Source of the DNA: Thermococcus sp.
GTDB taxonomy: Archaea > Methanobacteriota_B > Thermococci > Thermococcales > Thermococcaceae
NCBI GenBank assembly: GCA_011050175.1
Contig: DRGF01000100.1
Span: 1 to 12,709 of the forward strand
DNA length: 12,709 nt
Direction of reading: 5' to 3'
Of this stretch, positions 6,695-12,373 are shown piece after piece; positions within the stretch are counted from its first letter, which is position 1, and every line of letters starts with the position of its first letter. Below the pieces are notes generated by a model. That model saw only the letters and a list, made by a program, of their open reading frames with translations. It was not told where the DNA came from and did not search any database. The translations under genes and the position numbers were made by a program.

Positions 6695-6831
6695 ACTGCT
6701 CACTATGGTTGAAATATGTTCCTTTTTTTGGAGGGATGAATTTTTTCAAAATTGAACTTCATCATCATTTTGACCAAGAGAAACCCGGGGTGGTAAAATC
6801 CTAAGGGGCAGTATTGAGAAGAGGAGCGAAA

Positions 6832-7089
6832 TCAGACCTCGAAAGAGTCCATGGCGACCTTAATCCATCTGAGGTAGGAGTTCAGCGTCCCCCTCAACGC
6901 CGAGTTATCCCTGGCAAAAAAGCGTATTATTATCTTGTTTCCATCGCGCAGAAACTCCACCCTGCTCCTTCGGTAGGGCACTGTCTCGTGCTCGTAGAGG
7001 ACGCTCTCATAGACTATTCTCGCGGTCTCCTCGTCTGGAAAAGAGATCTCAATCACTCCTTCGACTGGCCAGGCTTTTTCTTCAGCCAC
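6832..7089 (-). CDS. pcc1: KEOPS complex subunit Pcc1
   Basis: An 85-residue protein with the Pcc1 pattern: IEISFPDEETARIVYESVLYEHE, then VPYRRSRVEF and the diagnostic DNSALRGTLNSYLRWIKVAMDS segment at the C-terminus. Pcc1 forms the dimerising end of KEOPS (Kae1, Bud32, Cgi121, Pcc1), which makes the t6A37 modification of ANN-decoding tRNAs; in archaea it contacts Kae1 and tRNA. I place the start at GTG 7089, with AAGGAAG upstream and a length close to known archaeal Pcc1 proteins. A GTG at 7056 overlapping the Brix stop as GTGA is the alternative and would give 74 residues. It is the last gene of the L37Ae operon. Confidence 0.9.
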   Translation of the reverse strand: MAEEKAWPVEGVIEISFPDEETARIVYESVLYEHETVPYRRSRVEFLRDGNKIIIRFFARDNSALRGTLNSYLRWIKVAMDSFEV

Positions 7090-7694
7090 GCCGCTTCCTT
7101 GTAGTCCCATCTCCGCCCGTCCTCCATTATCCATATCTTGACGCTTATGAGCGGGCCAACGGGCTTCTCCTTCTCGACGTCCAGGCGGTAGAAGTTGACC
7201 GCCATCCCGCGCGGGTGCCTCTCGATGACGCTCAGCACGTCGGTGTTGTACTTATCGGCTATTCCGAGGAGCGAGCGCTCCTTCCTGGGGACGAACTTTC
7301 CGCCGGTCAGCTCGGCGAAAACCTGAGCAAATGCAACGTGGTCGAGGCCGACGCGCTTTGCGGTGGTCACAACGAGCGGCATCTCTTCGCGGATTGGCCT
7401 TATGTCCCTGAAGCCCATCTCGCGCTGGAGCTTTATGCCGTGGAGGTAGAGGTAGCCCAGGTAGCCCCAATCGTCGGGGTCGACCTTGATAAAGGTCATC
7501 TTGAGCGGGTTGCCCTTCCAGACGTTGACGATGAGAAGCCTCTCGTAGTTCCTGTCGTAGGCCTCCATGAGCAAGTCCTGGATAGTCTTCTTTCCCCGGG
7601 TCAGGTAGAGGGAGTTGGGGAACACCCTCTCCAGGTCGTGACCGAAGCTCCTCGTCCTCCTCGTGGGTCTGTGGGAAGTCGTTATCAGCATCAT
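7053..7694 (-). CDS. Brix domain ribosome-biogenesis protein
   Basis: A 213-residue archaeal Brix (IMP4-like) protein. It begins MMLITTSHRPTRRTRSFG, followed by LYLTRGKKTIQDLLMEA and a WKGNPLKMTF strand, and later PLVVTTAKRVG and a RGMAVNFYRLDV segment. Brix proteins bind pre-rRNA and help assemble ribosomal subunits. A short lysine-rich tail ends the protein. ATG 7694 is preferred over GTG 7703 since homologues begin at MLITTS and GTGAGGG lies just upstream. Its 3' end overlaps pcc1 by 37 bases if the GTG 7089 start is right. The position between rpoP and pcc1 agrees with the usual archaeal cluster. Confidence 0.93.
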   Translation of the reverse strand: MMLITTSHRPTRRTRSFGHDLERVFPNSLYLTRGKKTIQDLLMEAYDRNYERLLIVNVWKGNPLKMTFIKVDPDDWGYLGYLYLHGIKLQREMGFRDIRPIREEMPLVVTTAKRVGLDHVAFAQVFAELTGGKFVPRKERSLLGIADKYNTDVLSVIERHPRGMAVNFYRLDVEKEKPVGPLISVKIWIMEDGRRWDYKEAAWLKKKPGQSKE

Positions 7695-7720
7695 AGCCCT
7701 CACTCAAAATTCGTTTAAGC

Positions 7721-7744
7721 GATAAAAGGCTTTCGAAACGAAAG
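7721..7744 (-). terminator. Hairpin and short T-run between rpoP and the Brix gene
   Basis: CTTTCG, loop of 3 bases, CGAAAG and then CCTTTT on the minus strand, beginning 2 bases past the rpoP stop. The stem is perfect over 6 bp. It could attenuate transcription or mark a processing site, so that Brix/Pcc1 are expressed less than L37Ae/RpoP. The CTTTTATCG that follows could also act as an internal TATA box for the Brix gene. Confidence 0.4.
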
Positions 7745-7746
7745 AA

Positions 7747-7896
7747 TCAGATCGCCTTTACGCGCCTGGCCACCCTGGGCCTGGGCTTGTAGAGTATCTT
7801 ACTGCCGCAGTAGGGGCAGCGGACTTCCCTTGTGTTCTCGAGGTCGAGCTCGACCTCCTTTCCACACTTTGCACAGCGGTAAACTGCCATCACCAT
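7747..7896 (-). CDS. rpoP: DNA-directed RNA polymerase subunit P (Rpb12-like)
   Basis: A 49-residue zinc protein. RCAKCG near the N-terminus and RCPYCG about 20 residues later give the four-cysteine zinc site, and the C-terminus is the basic KILYKPRPRVARRVKAI. This is the archaeal counterpart of eukaryotic Rpb12; it sits on the RpoD/RpoB side of RNA polymerase and supports open-complex formation. Length equals that of Pyrococcus RpoP. ATG 7896 has GGTGGT four bases upstream; a second in-frame ATG at 7890 would give 47 residues. The gene follows rpl37ae by 33 bases in the same direction. Confidence 0.95.
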   Translation of the reverse strand: MVMAVYRCAKCGKEVELDLENTREVRCPYCGSKILYKPRPRVARRVKAI

Positions 7897-7929
7897 GGTT
7901 ACCACCCAAAACTAAGCAAAGGAAAGGGG

Positions 7930-8190
7930 TCAGGCCTTGGAGGCCGTGACACGCTTGGCAACCTTTCCGGCCGGAGTGGTCGGCAGGTAGGCGCCGCCGG
8001 CGAAGGTTGCACCGCACTTCTGGCACTGCCATATGCCTGTGCTAATCCTCCTGACGGCCTTCCTTCCGCAGACCGGGCAGACGTGCTTCTGCTTCATCTT
8101 GGCCTCAACGGCCGCAACCCTTCTCCTGATCTTGAGACCGTACCTTGGACCGAATCTTCCGGCTGAACCAACCTTAGTAGTCCTTCCCAT
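7930..8190 (-). CDS. rpl37ae: 50S ribosomal protein L37Ae
   Basis: An 86-residue ribosomal protein (eL43) starting [18 protein letters not shown]. It carries the CPVCG ... CQKCG zinc ribbon in the middle and [12 protein letters not shown] toward the end. It binds 23S rRNA in the large subunit. ATG 8190 is chosen because GGTGAT lies 5 bases upstream; two further in-frame starts at 8196 and 8199 lie inside that site. It is the first gene of the operon L37Ae, RpoP, Brix, Pcc1 and has a clear TATA box. Confidence 0.96.
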   Translation of the reverse strand: MGRTTKVGSAGRFGPRYGLKIRRRVAAVEAKMKQKHVCPVCGRKAVRRISTGIWQCQKCGATFAGGAYLPTTPAGKVAKRVTASKA

Positions 8191-8247
8191 GAGCATCACC
8201 CCTAACTATCAACCGATTTTCACGACTGGAGAGTGTTTCCGGGGACG

Positions 8248-8257
8248 TTTTATAAAC
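8248..8257 (-). promoter_or_regulatory. Promoter of the L37Ae operon
   Basis: On the minus strand AAAGGTTTATAAAACG gives a strong BRE/TATA pair. The expected transcript start near 8226 leaves a leader of about 35 bases with GGGGTGAT ahead of the start codon. Confidence 0.75.
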
Positions 8258-8266
8258 CTTTGCCTG

Positions 8267-8290
8267 GAAACTTTGCTACCCCAAAGTTTC
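8267..8290. promoter_or_regulatory. 9-bp inverted repeat just upstream of the L37Ae promoter
   Basis: GAAACTTTG and CAAAGTTTC are perfect inverted arms separated by 6 bases (CTACCC). The site lies about 10 bases upstream of the BRE/TATA of the ribosomal operon, so it could be an activator site. It does not match the Thermococcales glycolytic motif or the SurR motif as I know them. Confidence 0.4.
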
Positions 8291-8335
8291 ATCAGGGTTC
8301 TGACGCCTTAAACACGCCGGTTGATGGGAGATGCC

Positions 8336-8345
8336 CTTATAAAAT
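8336..8345 (+). promoter_or_regulatory. TATA-like element in the gene-free stretch 8260-8590
   Basis: CTTATAAAAT is a good TATA match on the plus strand, with a transcript start expected near 8365. No well-supported protein follows at once. It could drive the hairpin-rich stretch 8413-8544 as a non-coding RNA, or a 69-residue leaderless frame from ATG 8371 that I do not accept as a gene. Confidence 0.35.
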
Positions 8346-8412
8346 TTATTGGGGCGTTGAAGCTTTTGGGATGGAGTTTCTTTATCAGTTCGGTTTTGTG
8401 CTTGTTGGCCCT

Positions 8413-8544
8413 TTCTCGAAAGAGAACATCGGGTTAAAAAGATCTATCGAACTTCGCGCTTGCGAAGCAAGGGCTGAAAGGGGGCCATTGGAGATGTCGG
8501 CCCCCTGGGGGTCCCGAGGTCATCGCAACCCAATACTCCTCGGG
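8413..8544 (+). ncRNA. Candidate structured RNA with four consecutive hairpins
   Basis: Four perfect stems follow each other without overlap: TTCTC with a GAAA loop (8413-8426), CTTCGC with a 4-base loop (8452-8467), AGGGGGCC with a 12-base loop (8479-8506), and CCCGAGG with an 18-base loop (8513-8544). The last three lie within 93 bases. A TATA-like GGTTAAAAAG (8432-8441) or CTTATAAAAT (8336-8345) could start a transcript. GC-rich stems in an otherwise AT-leaning spacer are typical of stable RNAs in hyperthermophiles. I do not see clear C/D boxes or a confident H/ACA layout. Strand is assumed, since perfect stems also exist in the complement. Confidence 0.35.
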
Positions 8545-8566
8545 CGCTCGTATCTAAGTACAAAAC

Positions 8567-8574
8567 CTTATAAC
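8567..8574 (+). promoter_or_regulatory. Promoter of the acidic 166-aa protein gene
   Basis: ACCTTATAAC is a TATA box about 35 bases before ATG 8607. The likely transcript start near 8595 gives a short leader that just contains AGGTG. Confidence 0.55.
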
Positions 8575-8606
8575 AGTTAGGCCGACTCCCTCCATAGGTG
8601 CAGAAC

Positions 8607-9107
8607 ATGGCCGGGACGATAAGCAAGATAGTACACTTCCGCGACGAAGAGGAGTTCCTCGACGACATGACAGAGGTAATGGAGCGCTTTTCATATCTGG
8701 CCAGCAAATATGGCCACAACCCGATAGAGGGCGTACTCCTGTGGGACTACATAGGCGTCCAGGATGAGGAAGGCGTCAAGATTTTCCGCGTCGGCGAGTT
8801 CTCCTACTTTGAGGGGGTCCTGAAGGTCGACCTTGAGACCCTGCGCGTCATGGAGCGCTACTTCGACGAGATGGAGAGCAAGTGGGACGAGCTCCGCGTG
8901 GAGGACATTGCATACTTTGTGGAAATGCTCAACGAGGCCCTGGGCAGGGAGATGGTTTTTTACGAGGCCTATGACCTTGGGCTGGACAGGGACACTGCAT
9001 ACGTAATCATTAACATAGCAAACCTCCACTACCTGGAGAGCGTCCTTGACGGTCAGGATAGGGAGATTTTCGAGGATGCGGTTAAGATACTGATGAGATA
9101 TATTTGA
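8607..9107 (+). CDS. Acidic protein of unknown function
   Basis: A 166-residue soluble protein, strongly acidic and rich in aromatic residues, with no signal peptide, membrane span or cysteine cluster. The predicted structure is mostly helical with a few strands (GVLLWDYIGVQ, GVKIFRVGEFSYF). ATG 8607 is preferred over GTG 8598 because AGGTG lies 6 bases upstream. Codon use matches the neighbouring genes, and the frame is long and free of low-complexity parts, so it is very likely real. I do not recognise the family. It stands alone between a promoter and an AT-rich palindromic spacer, so context does not suggest a role. Confidence 0.8.
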   Translation: MAGTISKIVHFRDEEEFLDDMTEVMERFSYLASKYGHNPIEGVLLWDYIGVQDEEGVKIFRVGEFSYFEGVLKVDLETLRVMERYFDEMESKWDELRVEDIAYFVEMLNEALGREMVFYEAYDLGLDRDTAYVIINIANLHYLESVLDGQDREIFEDAVKILMRYI

Positions 9108-9121
9108 TTATGCAATTGCCG

Positions 9122-9141
9122 AATTATGTAATTACATAATT
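9122..9141. repeat. 20-base perfect palindrome in an AT-rich spacer
   Basis: AATTATGTAA is followed directly by its reverse complement. The spacer 9108-9155 also holds the palindrome GCAATTGC (9112-9119), and ATTATGCAATTGC (9107-9119) is repeated as ATTATGTAATTAC (9123-9135) with two changes and a 16-base period. The palindrome ends 14 bases before the ribosome site of the next gene. It could be an operator or a transcript-end structure. Confidence 0.5.
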
Positions 9142-9168
9142 ATCGAATTACAGCCTGGAGGTGCGGCG

Positions 9169-9429
9169 ATGCTCTTCAAGAAGAGGGGGACGTTCACGGA
9201 GGAGGACGCGAGAAAGGTCATCGAGTTTGTGAGCCAGAGGCCTGACGAGAGGGAAATAATAGTTATGGCCGAGCATGTGACCGACGAGGCCAAGAGGCGT
9301 CTCTGGGACTACGCGAGAGGGGTTCAGCTGATGGCGGACATGACCGGGGAGGACAGGAGCGTAAGGGTCGAAATCCTTGAGGGCTACGTGAGCGAGCACG
9401 TCAAGGGCGTTGACGTTGACGAGCTGTGA
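9169..9429 (+). CDS. 86-aa protein of unknown function, upstream of queE
   Basis: An 86-residue soluble protein starting MLFKKRGTFTEEDARKVIEF. A helix is followed by a hydrophobic strand (REIIVMAEHV), a second helix (TDEAKRRLWDYARGVQLM) and a last strand (SVRVEILEGYV), with an acidic end. ATG 9169 has GGAGGTG seven bases upstream. The stop codon TGA is part of the GAGGTG ribosome site of queE, so the two are coupled. I do not recognise the family with confidence. The order of strand, helix with a DYARG turn, and strand recalls archaeal SepF-like cell-division proteins, but the usual SepF start and glycine pattern are not clear. No role in deazaguanine synthesis can be read from it. Confidence 0.75.
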   Translation: MLFKKRGTFTEEDARKVIEFVSQRPDEREIIVMAEHVTDEAKRRLWDYARGVQLMADMTGEDRSVRVEILEGYVSEHVKGVDVDEL

Positions 9430-9438
9430 GGTGTTTGT

Positions 9439-10200
9439 ATGAAGCTCATACTGGCCGAGGTCTTCAACAGCTGGCAGGGTGAGGGGGGCAGTGTCGAGGG
9501 CTCTGCATTCGGAAGGAGGCAGATATTCGTAAGGTTCGCGGGGTGCGATCTTAACTGCGCCTGGTGCGACTCAAGGGAGTACATAGACGCCTCCCGCGTT
9601 TCACGCTGGCGCTACGAGGTAGAACCGTTTACTGGAAAGTTCGAGTACAGACCAAACCCTGCGGAACTCGATGATGTCGTCAACGCGGTTCTCCGCCTCG
9701 ACACTGGGGATATCCACTCGATAAGCTACACCGGCGGCGAGCCGACGCTACAGGTGAAGCCTCTGCAGGCCCTTATGGAAAAGATGAAGGAGCTCGGCTT
9801 CGACAACTTCCTTGAGACCCACGGCGGGCTCCCGGAGCTCGTTAAGGAGGTCGCCCACCTCACTGACTATGCGAGCGTGGACATAAAGGACGAGACCGCC
9901 GAGGCAACTGAAGACTGGAAGTCGCTGGTGCTCCGCGAGGTCGAGAGCATAAGGATTCTGAAGGAGGCCGGTGCAAAGACCTACGCCAAGCTCGTGGTGA
10001 CGAAGGACACGAGGATTGAAAACGTCCGCTGGTATGCTGAACTTATGAAAGACCTTGCCCCGCTCGTAATCCAGCCAAGGGAGCCGATAGACATCACCCA
10101 GGCGAGGCTTATGGAGCTCTACCGCGAGGCGGCCAGGATAATGAGCAGGAAAAACGTCGGCCTGAGCTTCCAGGTGCACAAGTACCTCAATGTCCTGTGA
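9439..10200 (+). CDS. queE: 7-carboxy-7-deazaguanine synthase QueE
   Basis: A 253-residue radical SAM enzyme. It starts MKLILAEVFNSWQGEGGSVEG, which holds the QGEG substrate loop. The cluster motif is FAGCDLNCAWCD with cysteines 36, 40 and 43 (C-x3-C-x2-C) binding the 4Fe-4S cluster, and SYTGGEPTLQ (96-105) binds S-adenosylmethionine. The enzyme turns 6-carboxy-5,6,7,8-tetrahydropterin into 7-carboxy-7-deazaguanine, a precursor of preQ0 and, in archaea, of archaeosine at tRNA position 15. Length is normal for archaeal QueE. GAGGTG seven bases upstream supports ATG 9439. It is coupled to the 86-aa gene ahead of it and to the membrane protein 9 bases downstream. Confidence 0.95.
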   Translation: MKLILAEVFNSWQGEGGSVEGSAFGRRQIFVRFAGCDLNCAWCDSREYIDASRVSRWRYEVEPFTGKFEYRPNPAELDDVVNAVLRLDTGDIHSISYTGGEPTLQVKPLQALMEKMKELGFDNFLETHGGLPELVKEVAHLTDYASVDIKDETAEATEDWKSLVLREVESIRILKEAGAKTYAKLVVTKDTRIENVRWYAELMKDLAPLVIQPREPIDITQARLMELYREAARIMSRKNVGLSFQVHKYLNVL

Positions 10201-10209
10201 GGTGAGCTC

Positions 10210-10644
10210 ATGAAAAGGGCCCTTCTCCTCGTGGCCCTTTCAGCAGTCTTTGTGTTCATCTCCCTCTACACTCAGGGCCCCAACCCAACGGCTTCGCAGA
10301 TAAGCGCTGTCCTATCAATACTGAGCCTCTTAGCTGGCTCAGTCTATCTCAACCGCTGGAGAAAAGCTGACAAACTCGTTCCCTGGGCAGGTTTGGTTTT
10401 GCCCGTTCTCCTCTTCCTGAACTATAAGAATCCACTCTATTTACTCGCCGGCCTTTTACTTGGAATTGGCTTTCTCTGGAAGTCCGAGCTCTCGGTGATA
10501 CCCCTTGTGTTTGCTGGCCTTATCTTGGGCTGGTTAGCATTTCAAGAGGGGGCATACCTCGTAAGAACCATCGGCTCATTCATCTTTGCAGTGAGCGTGA
10601 TTATCGGGGCCGCTTCACTGTACTTTGCTATAAGGCTCAGGTGA
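10210..10644 (+). CDS. Multi-pass membrane protein of unknown function
   Basis: A 144-residue integral membrane protein with about six predicted spans (roughly 4-21, 29-47, 56-71, 74-90, 94-111 and 116-138), joined by short loops. Positively charged loops (NRWRKADK, NYKN, WKSE) and a C-terminal RLR suggest the usual cytoplasmic side. No transporter or enzyme motif is visible. ATG 10210 has GGTGAG just upstream, made from the bases after the queE stop, so it is translated from the queE message. It could take part in precursor uptake, but nothing in the sequence shows that. The stop is followed at once by TTTTT (10646-10650). Confidence 0.8.
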   Translation: MKRALLLVALSAVFVFISLYTQGPNPTASQISAVLSILSLLAGSVYLNRWRKADKLVPWAGLVLPVLLFLNYKNPLYLLAGLLLGIGFLWKSELSVIPLVFAGLILGWLAFQEGAYLVRTIGSFIFAVSVIIGAASLYFAIRLR

Positions 10645-10645
10645 G

Positions 10646-10653
10646 TTTTTAAG
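10646..10653 (+). promoter_or_regulatory. T-run and TATA-like element between the membrane protein and the guide RNA
   Basis: GTTTTTAAG follows the stop codon after one base. The five T residues can end the queE transcript. The same bases form a TATA-like element whose expected start, 25 bases on, falls at 10674, the predicted 5' end of the C/D guide RNA. Confidence 0.5.
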
Positions 10654-10673
10654 CAGGGGAGCAAACTTCCCCC

Positions 10674-10730
10674 GGCGATGATGACATTGGCCTTTGGGGT
10701 CATTGATGCCCGGGATCGACGGCCTGAGCC
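10674..10730 (+). ncRNA. Candidate C/D box guide sRNA
   Basis: The 57-base element has GGC and GCC ends that can pair, a perfect C box ATGATGA (10678-10684), an internal C'-like TGATGCC (10704-10710) and a perfect D box CTGA (10724-10727). Spacing fits archaeal C/D sRNAs: C' begins 19 bases after C, and D lies 13 bases after C'. The D' box, expected near 10697-10702, is degenerate (GGGTCA). The D guide is CGGGATCGACGGC; by the rule of the fifth base upstream of D it would direct 2'-O-methylation of the U in target GCCGUCGAUCCCG. Such sRNAs work with L7Ae, Nop5 and fibrillarin. The target RNA was not identified. Confidence 0.55.
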
Positions 10731-10736
10731 TCCGTC

Positions 10737-10748
10737 AAATTTTTAAAC
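10737..10748 (+). promoter_or_regulatory. Promoter of the TIP49-like ATPase gene
   Basis: AAATTTTTAAAC is a TATA box with expected transcript start near 10768. This is either leaderless for ATG 10771 or gives a 30-base leader with GGGGGTGAGAG ahead of GTG 10801. Confidence 0.6.
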
Positions 10749-10770
10749 CTCCGTCCTCTTTTAGTAACTC

Positions 10771-12126
10771 ATGGAAAGATTAAAGGCAGGGGGTGAGAGG
10801 GTGCCAGCGGTGATAGAGGAGGTCGCAAAGGTCTCTTTTGACAGGGTCGGCATGCACTCCCACATAAAGGGCCTCGGCCTCGATGAGAACGGAAAGGCCA
10901 GGTTCATCGCCGACGGCATGGTCGGGCAGGTTAAGGCGAGGGAGGCCGCTGGAATAGCCGTTGAGCTCATCAAGCGCGGAAAGCTCGCGGGTAAGGGAAT
11001 TCTGCTCGTCGGCCCGACCGGGAGCGGTAAGACTGCCATAGCAATGGGAATAGCCAGGGAGCTCGGTGAAGACGTCCCCTTCGTCCAGATAGCCGGGAGC
11101 GAGATTTATTCCGCCGAGGTCAACAAGACGGAGTTCCTGAAGCAGGCCATGAGGAGGGCGATAGGCGTCAGGATAAGCGAGGAGAGGAAGGTCTACGAGG
11201 GTGAGGTCGCCAAGATTGAAATCAAGCGCACGAGGCACCCCTTCAACCCCTACGTTGAGGTTCCCGAGAGCGTCATCATAACCCTCCGGACAAAGGACGA
11301 CGAGAAGACCGTCAGGGCCGGCAGGGAGATAGCCTACCAGCTCATGGAGATGGGAGTTGAGGAGGGCGACGTCATACAGATCGACGCCGAGACGGGCAGG
11401 GTCTCAAAGATAGGAACCACGAAAGAGGAAGAGGGGCTGTTCTTCAAGCGCAAGGTGAACCTCCCAAACGGCCCGGTTCTCAAGATAAAGGAGTTCACAT
11501 ATACCGTCACGCTCCACGACCTCGATGTGGCCAACGCCCGCGGAAACATCTTCGGCCTGCTGTTCAGCACCGGGGCGGAGATAAGCGACGACGTCAGGAG
11601 GCGCGTTGATGAGACCGTCAAGAGCTGGGTCGAGGAGGGAAGGGCCGCCCTCGTCCCAGGGGTGCTCTTCATAGACGAAGTCCACATGCTCGACATCGAG
11701 GCCTTCTCGTTCTTAGCCAGGGCAATGGAAAGCGAGCTTGCGCCGATCCTTATCCTGGCCACCAACAGGGGAAGGACAAGGATAAGGGGCACCGACATAG
11801 AGGCACCGCACGGCATACCGATTGACATGCTCGACAGGCTCCTCATAATCAACACCGAGCCTTACAGGAAAGAGGAAATCAGGGAGATAGTGAAGATAAG
11901 GGCCAGGGAGGAAAAAATCGAGGTCAGCGGGGAGGCTGTAGAATACCTCGCCGAGCTTGGAGAGAAGACGAGCCTGCGCTACGCCGTCCAGCTCCTCGCA
12001 CCCGCGAGCGTCCTGGCGAAGGGCGGACGGGTCGAGAGGAAGCACGTTGAGAAGGCAAAGGAGTACTTCGCCGACCTCAAGAGGAGCATCGAGTTCGTGG
12101 AGAAGCTTGAGGGCATGCTGAGCTGA
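10771..12126 (+). CDS. TIP49/RuvB-like AAA+ ATPase
   Basis: A 451-residue archaeal member of the RuvBL1/RuvBL2 (Pontin/Reptin, TIP49) family. In order: the N-terminal HSHIKGLGLDENG, Walker A GPTGSGKT (81-88), a long domain II insert (about 125-290) of OB-fold type, Walker B LFIDEVHMLD (near 298-307), sensor 1 ILATNRG, and the sensor 2 region with TSLRYAVQLL near the C-terminus. Eukaryotic relatives form hexameric rings in chromatin remodelling and snoRNP assembly and bind TBP; the archaeal role is not established. ATG 10771 would be leaderless. GTG 10801 has a strong GGGGTGAGAG ribosome site and gives 441 residues, so it may be the true start. The gene has its own promoter. Confidence 0.93.
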   Translation: MERLKAGGERVPAVIEEVAKVSFDRVGMHSHIKGLGLDENGKARFIADGMVGQVKAREAAGIAVELIKRGKLAGKGILLVGPTGSGKTAIAMGIARELGEDVPFVQIAGSEIYSAEVNKTEFLKQAMRRAIGVRISEERKVYEGEVAKIEIKRTRHPFNPYVEVPESVIITLRTKDDEKTVRAGREIAYQLMEMGVEEGDVIQIDAETGRVSKIGTTKEEEGLFFKRKVNLPNGPVLKIKEFTYTVTLHDLDVANARGNIFGLLFSTGAEISDDVRRRVDETVKSWVEEGRAALVPGVLFIDEVHMLDIEAFSFLARAMESELAPILILATNRGRTRIRGTDIEAPHGIPIDMLDRLLIINTEPYRKEEIREIVKIRAREEKIEVSGEAVEYLAELGEKTSLRYAVQLLAPASVLAKGGRVERKHVEKAKEYFADLKRSIEFVEKLEGMLS

Positions 12127-12154
12127 TTTCTCCCGCTTCTCGGTTTCCATAACA

Positions 12155-12163
12155 CTTTTAAGC
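12155..12163 (+). promoter_or_regulatory. Promoter of the lipoprotein/membrane protein operon
   Basis: ACACTTTTAAGC is a TATA-like element about 32 bases before ATG 12194. The expected start near 12184 leaves a 10-base leader with the GGTGGG ribosome site. Confidence 0.5.
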
Positions 12164-12193
12164 TTTTAGTTCTTTAACACTTTTGGTGGGAAT

Positions 12194-12373
12194 ATGCGCA
12201 AGACCAACGCCCTTCTTCTCCTGCTGGTTCTCCTAGGGGCCATAGTTAGTGGGTGCATGTCTTCAGACTCAGCAAGGACGAAGGTCATGGTCAGGGCGCC
12301 CGGCGACTACGTCTTCACAGTCCTGTGCAACGGCACGGAGGTCTCTTCAGGCGGGCTGGAGGTGAGTGAATGA
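12194..12373 (+). CDS. Small lipoprotein, 59 aa
   Basis: A 59-residue protein, short enough to be missed by gene finders. MRKTNALLLLLVLLGAIVSGCMSS is a lipoprotein signal peptide: a basic start, a leucine-rich core, and the lipobox V-S-G-C with the cysteine at position 22 to be lipid-modified. The mature part of 38 residues is serine-rich and then strand-like (TKVMVRAPGDYVFTVLC). ATG 12194 has GGTGGG three bases upstream. The TGA stop overlaps the next start codon as ATGA, and the ribosome site of the next gene (GGAGGTGAG) lies inside this gene. Real on grounds of signal, ribosome site and coupling; the family is not recognised. Confidence 0.75.
   Translation: MRKTNALLLLLVLLGAIVSGCMSSDSARTKVMVRAPGDYVFTVLCNGTEVSSGGLEVSE

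Noticed and set aside
6759..6768. ATGATGATGA on the minus strand, resembling a C box
   Set aside because: No D box (CTGA) lies at a suitable distance and the sequence after it is AT-rich, so it is not a C/D guide RNA.
8479..8544. H/ACA guide RNA reading of the two largest hairpins
   Set aside because: No convincing kink-turn/kink-loop or terminal ACA box at the expected place was found; kept only as an unclassified structured RNA candidate.
8233..8580. 115-aa plus-strand frame (or 69 aa from ATG 8371)
   Set aside because: No ribosome site, part of it crosses the L37Ae promoter, composition is unlike nearby genes, and it runs through the hairpins. A leaderless start from the TATA box at 8336 cannot be excluded.
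9122..9141. Transposon end or attachment site
   Set aside because: No second copy, target duplication or recombinase gene is present in the window.
11334..11855. 173-aa minus-strand frame
   Set aside because: It is antisense to the TIP49-like gene, which has all its motifs intact on the plus strand.
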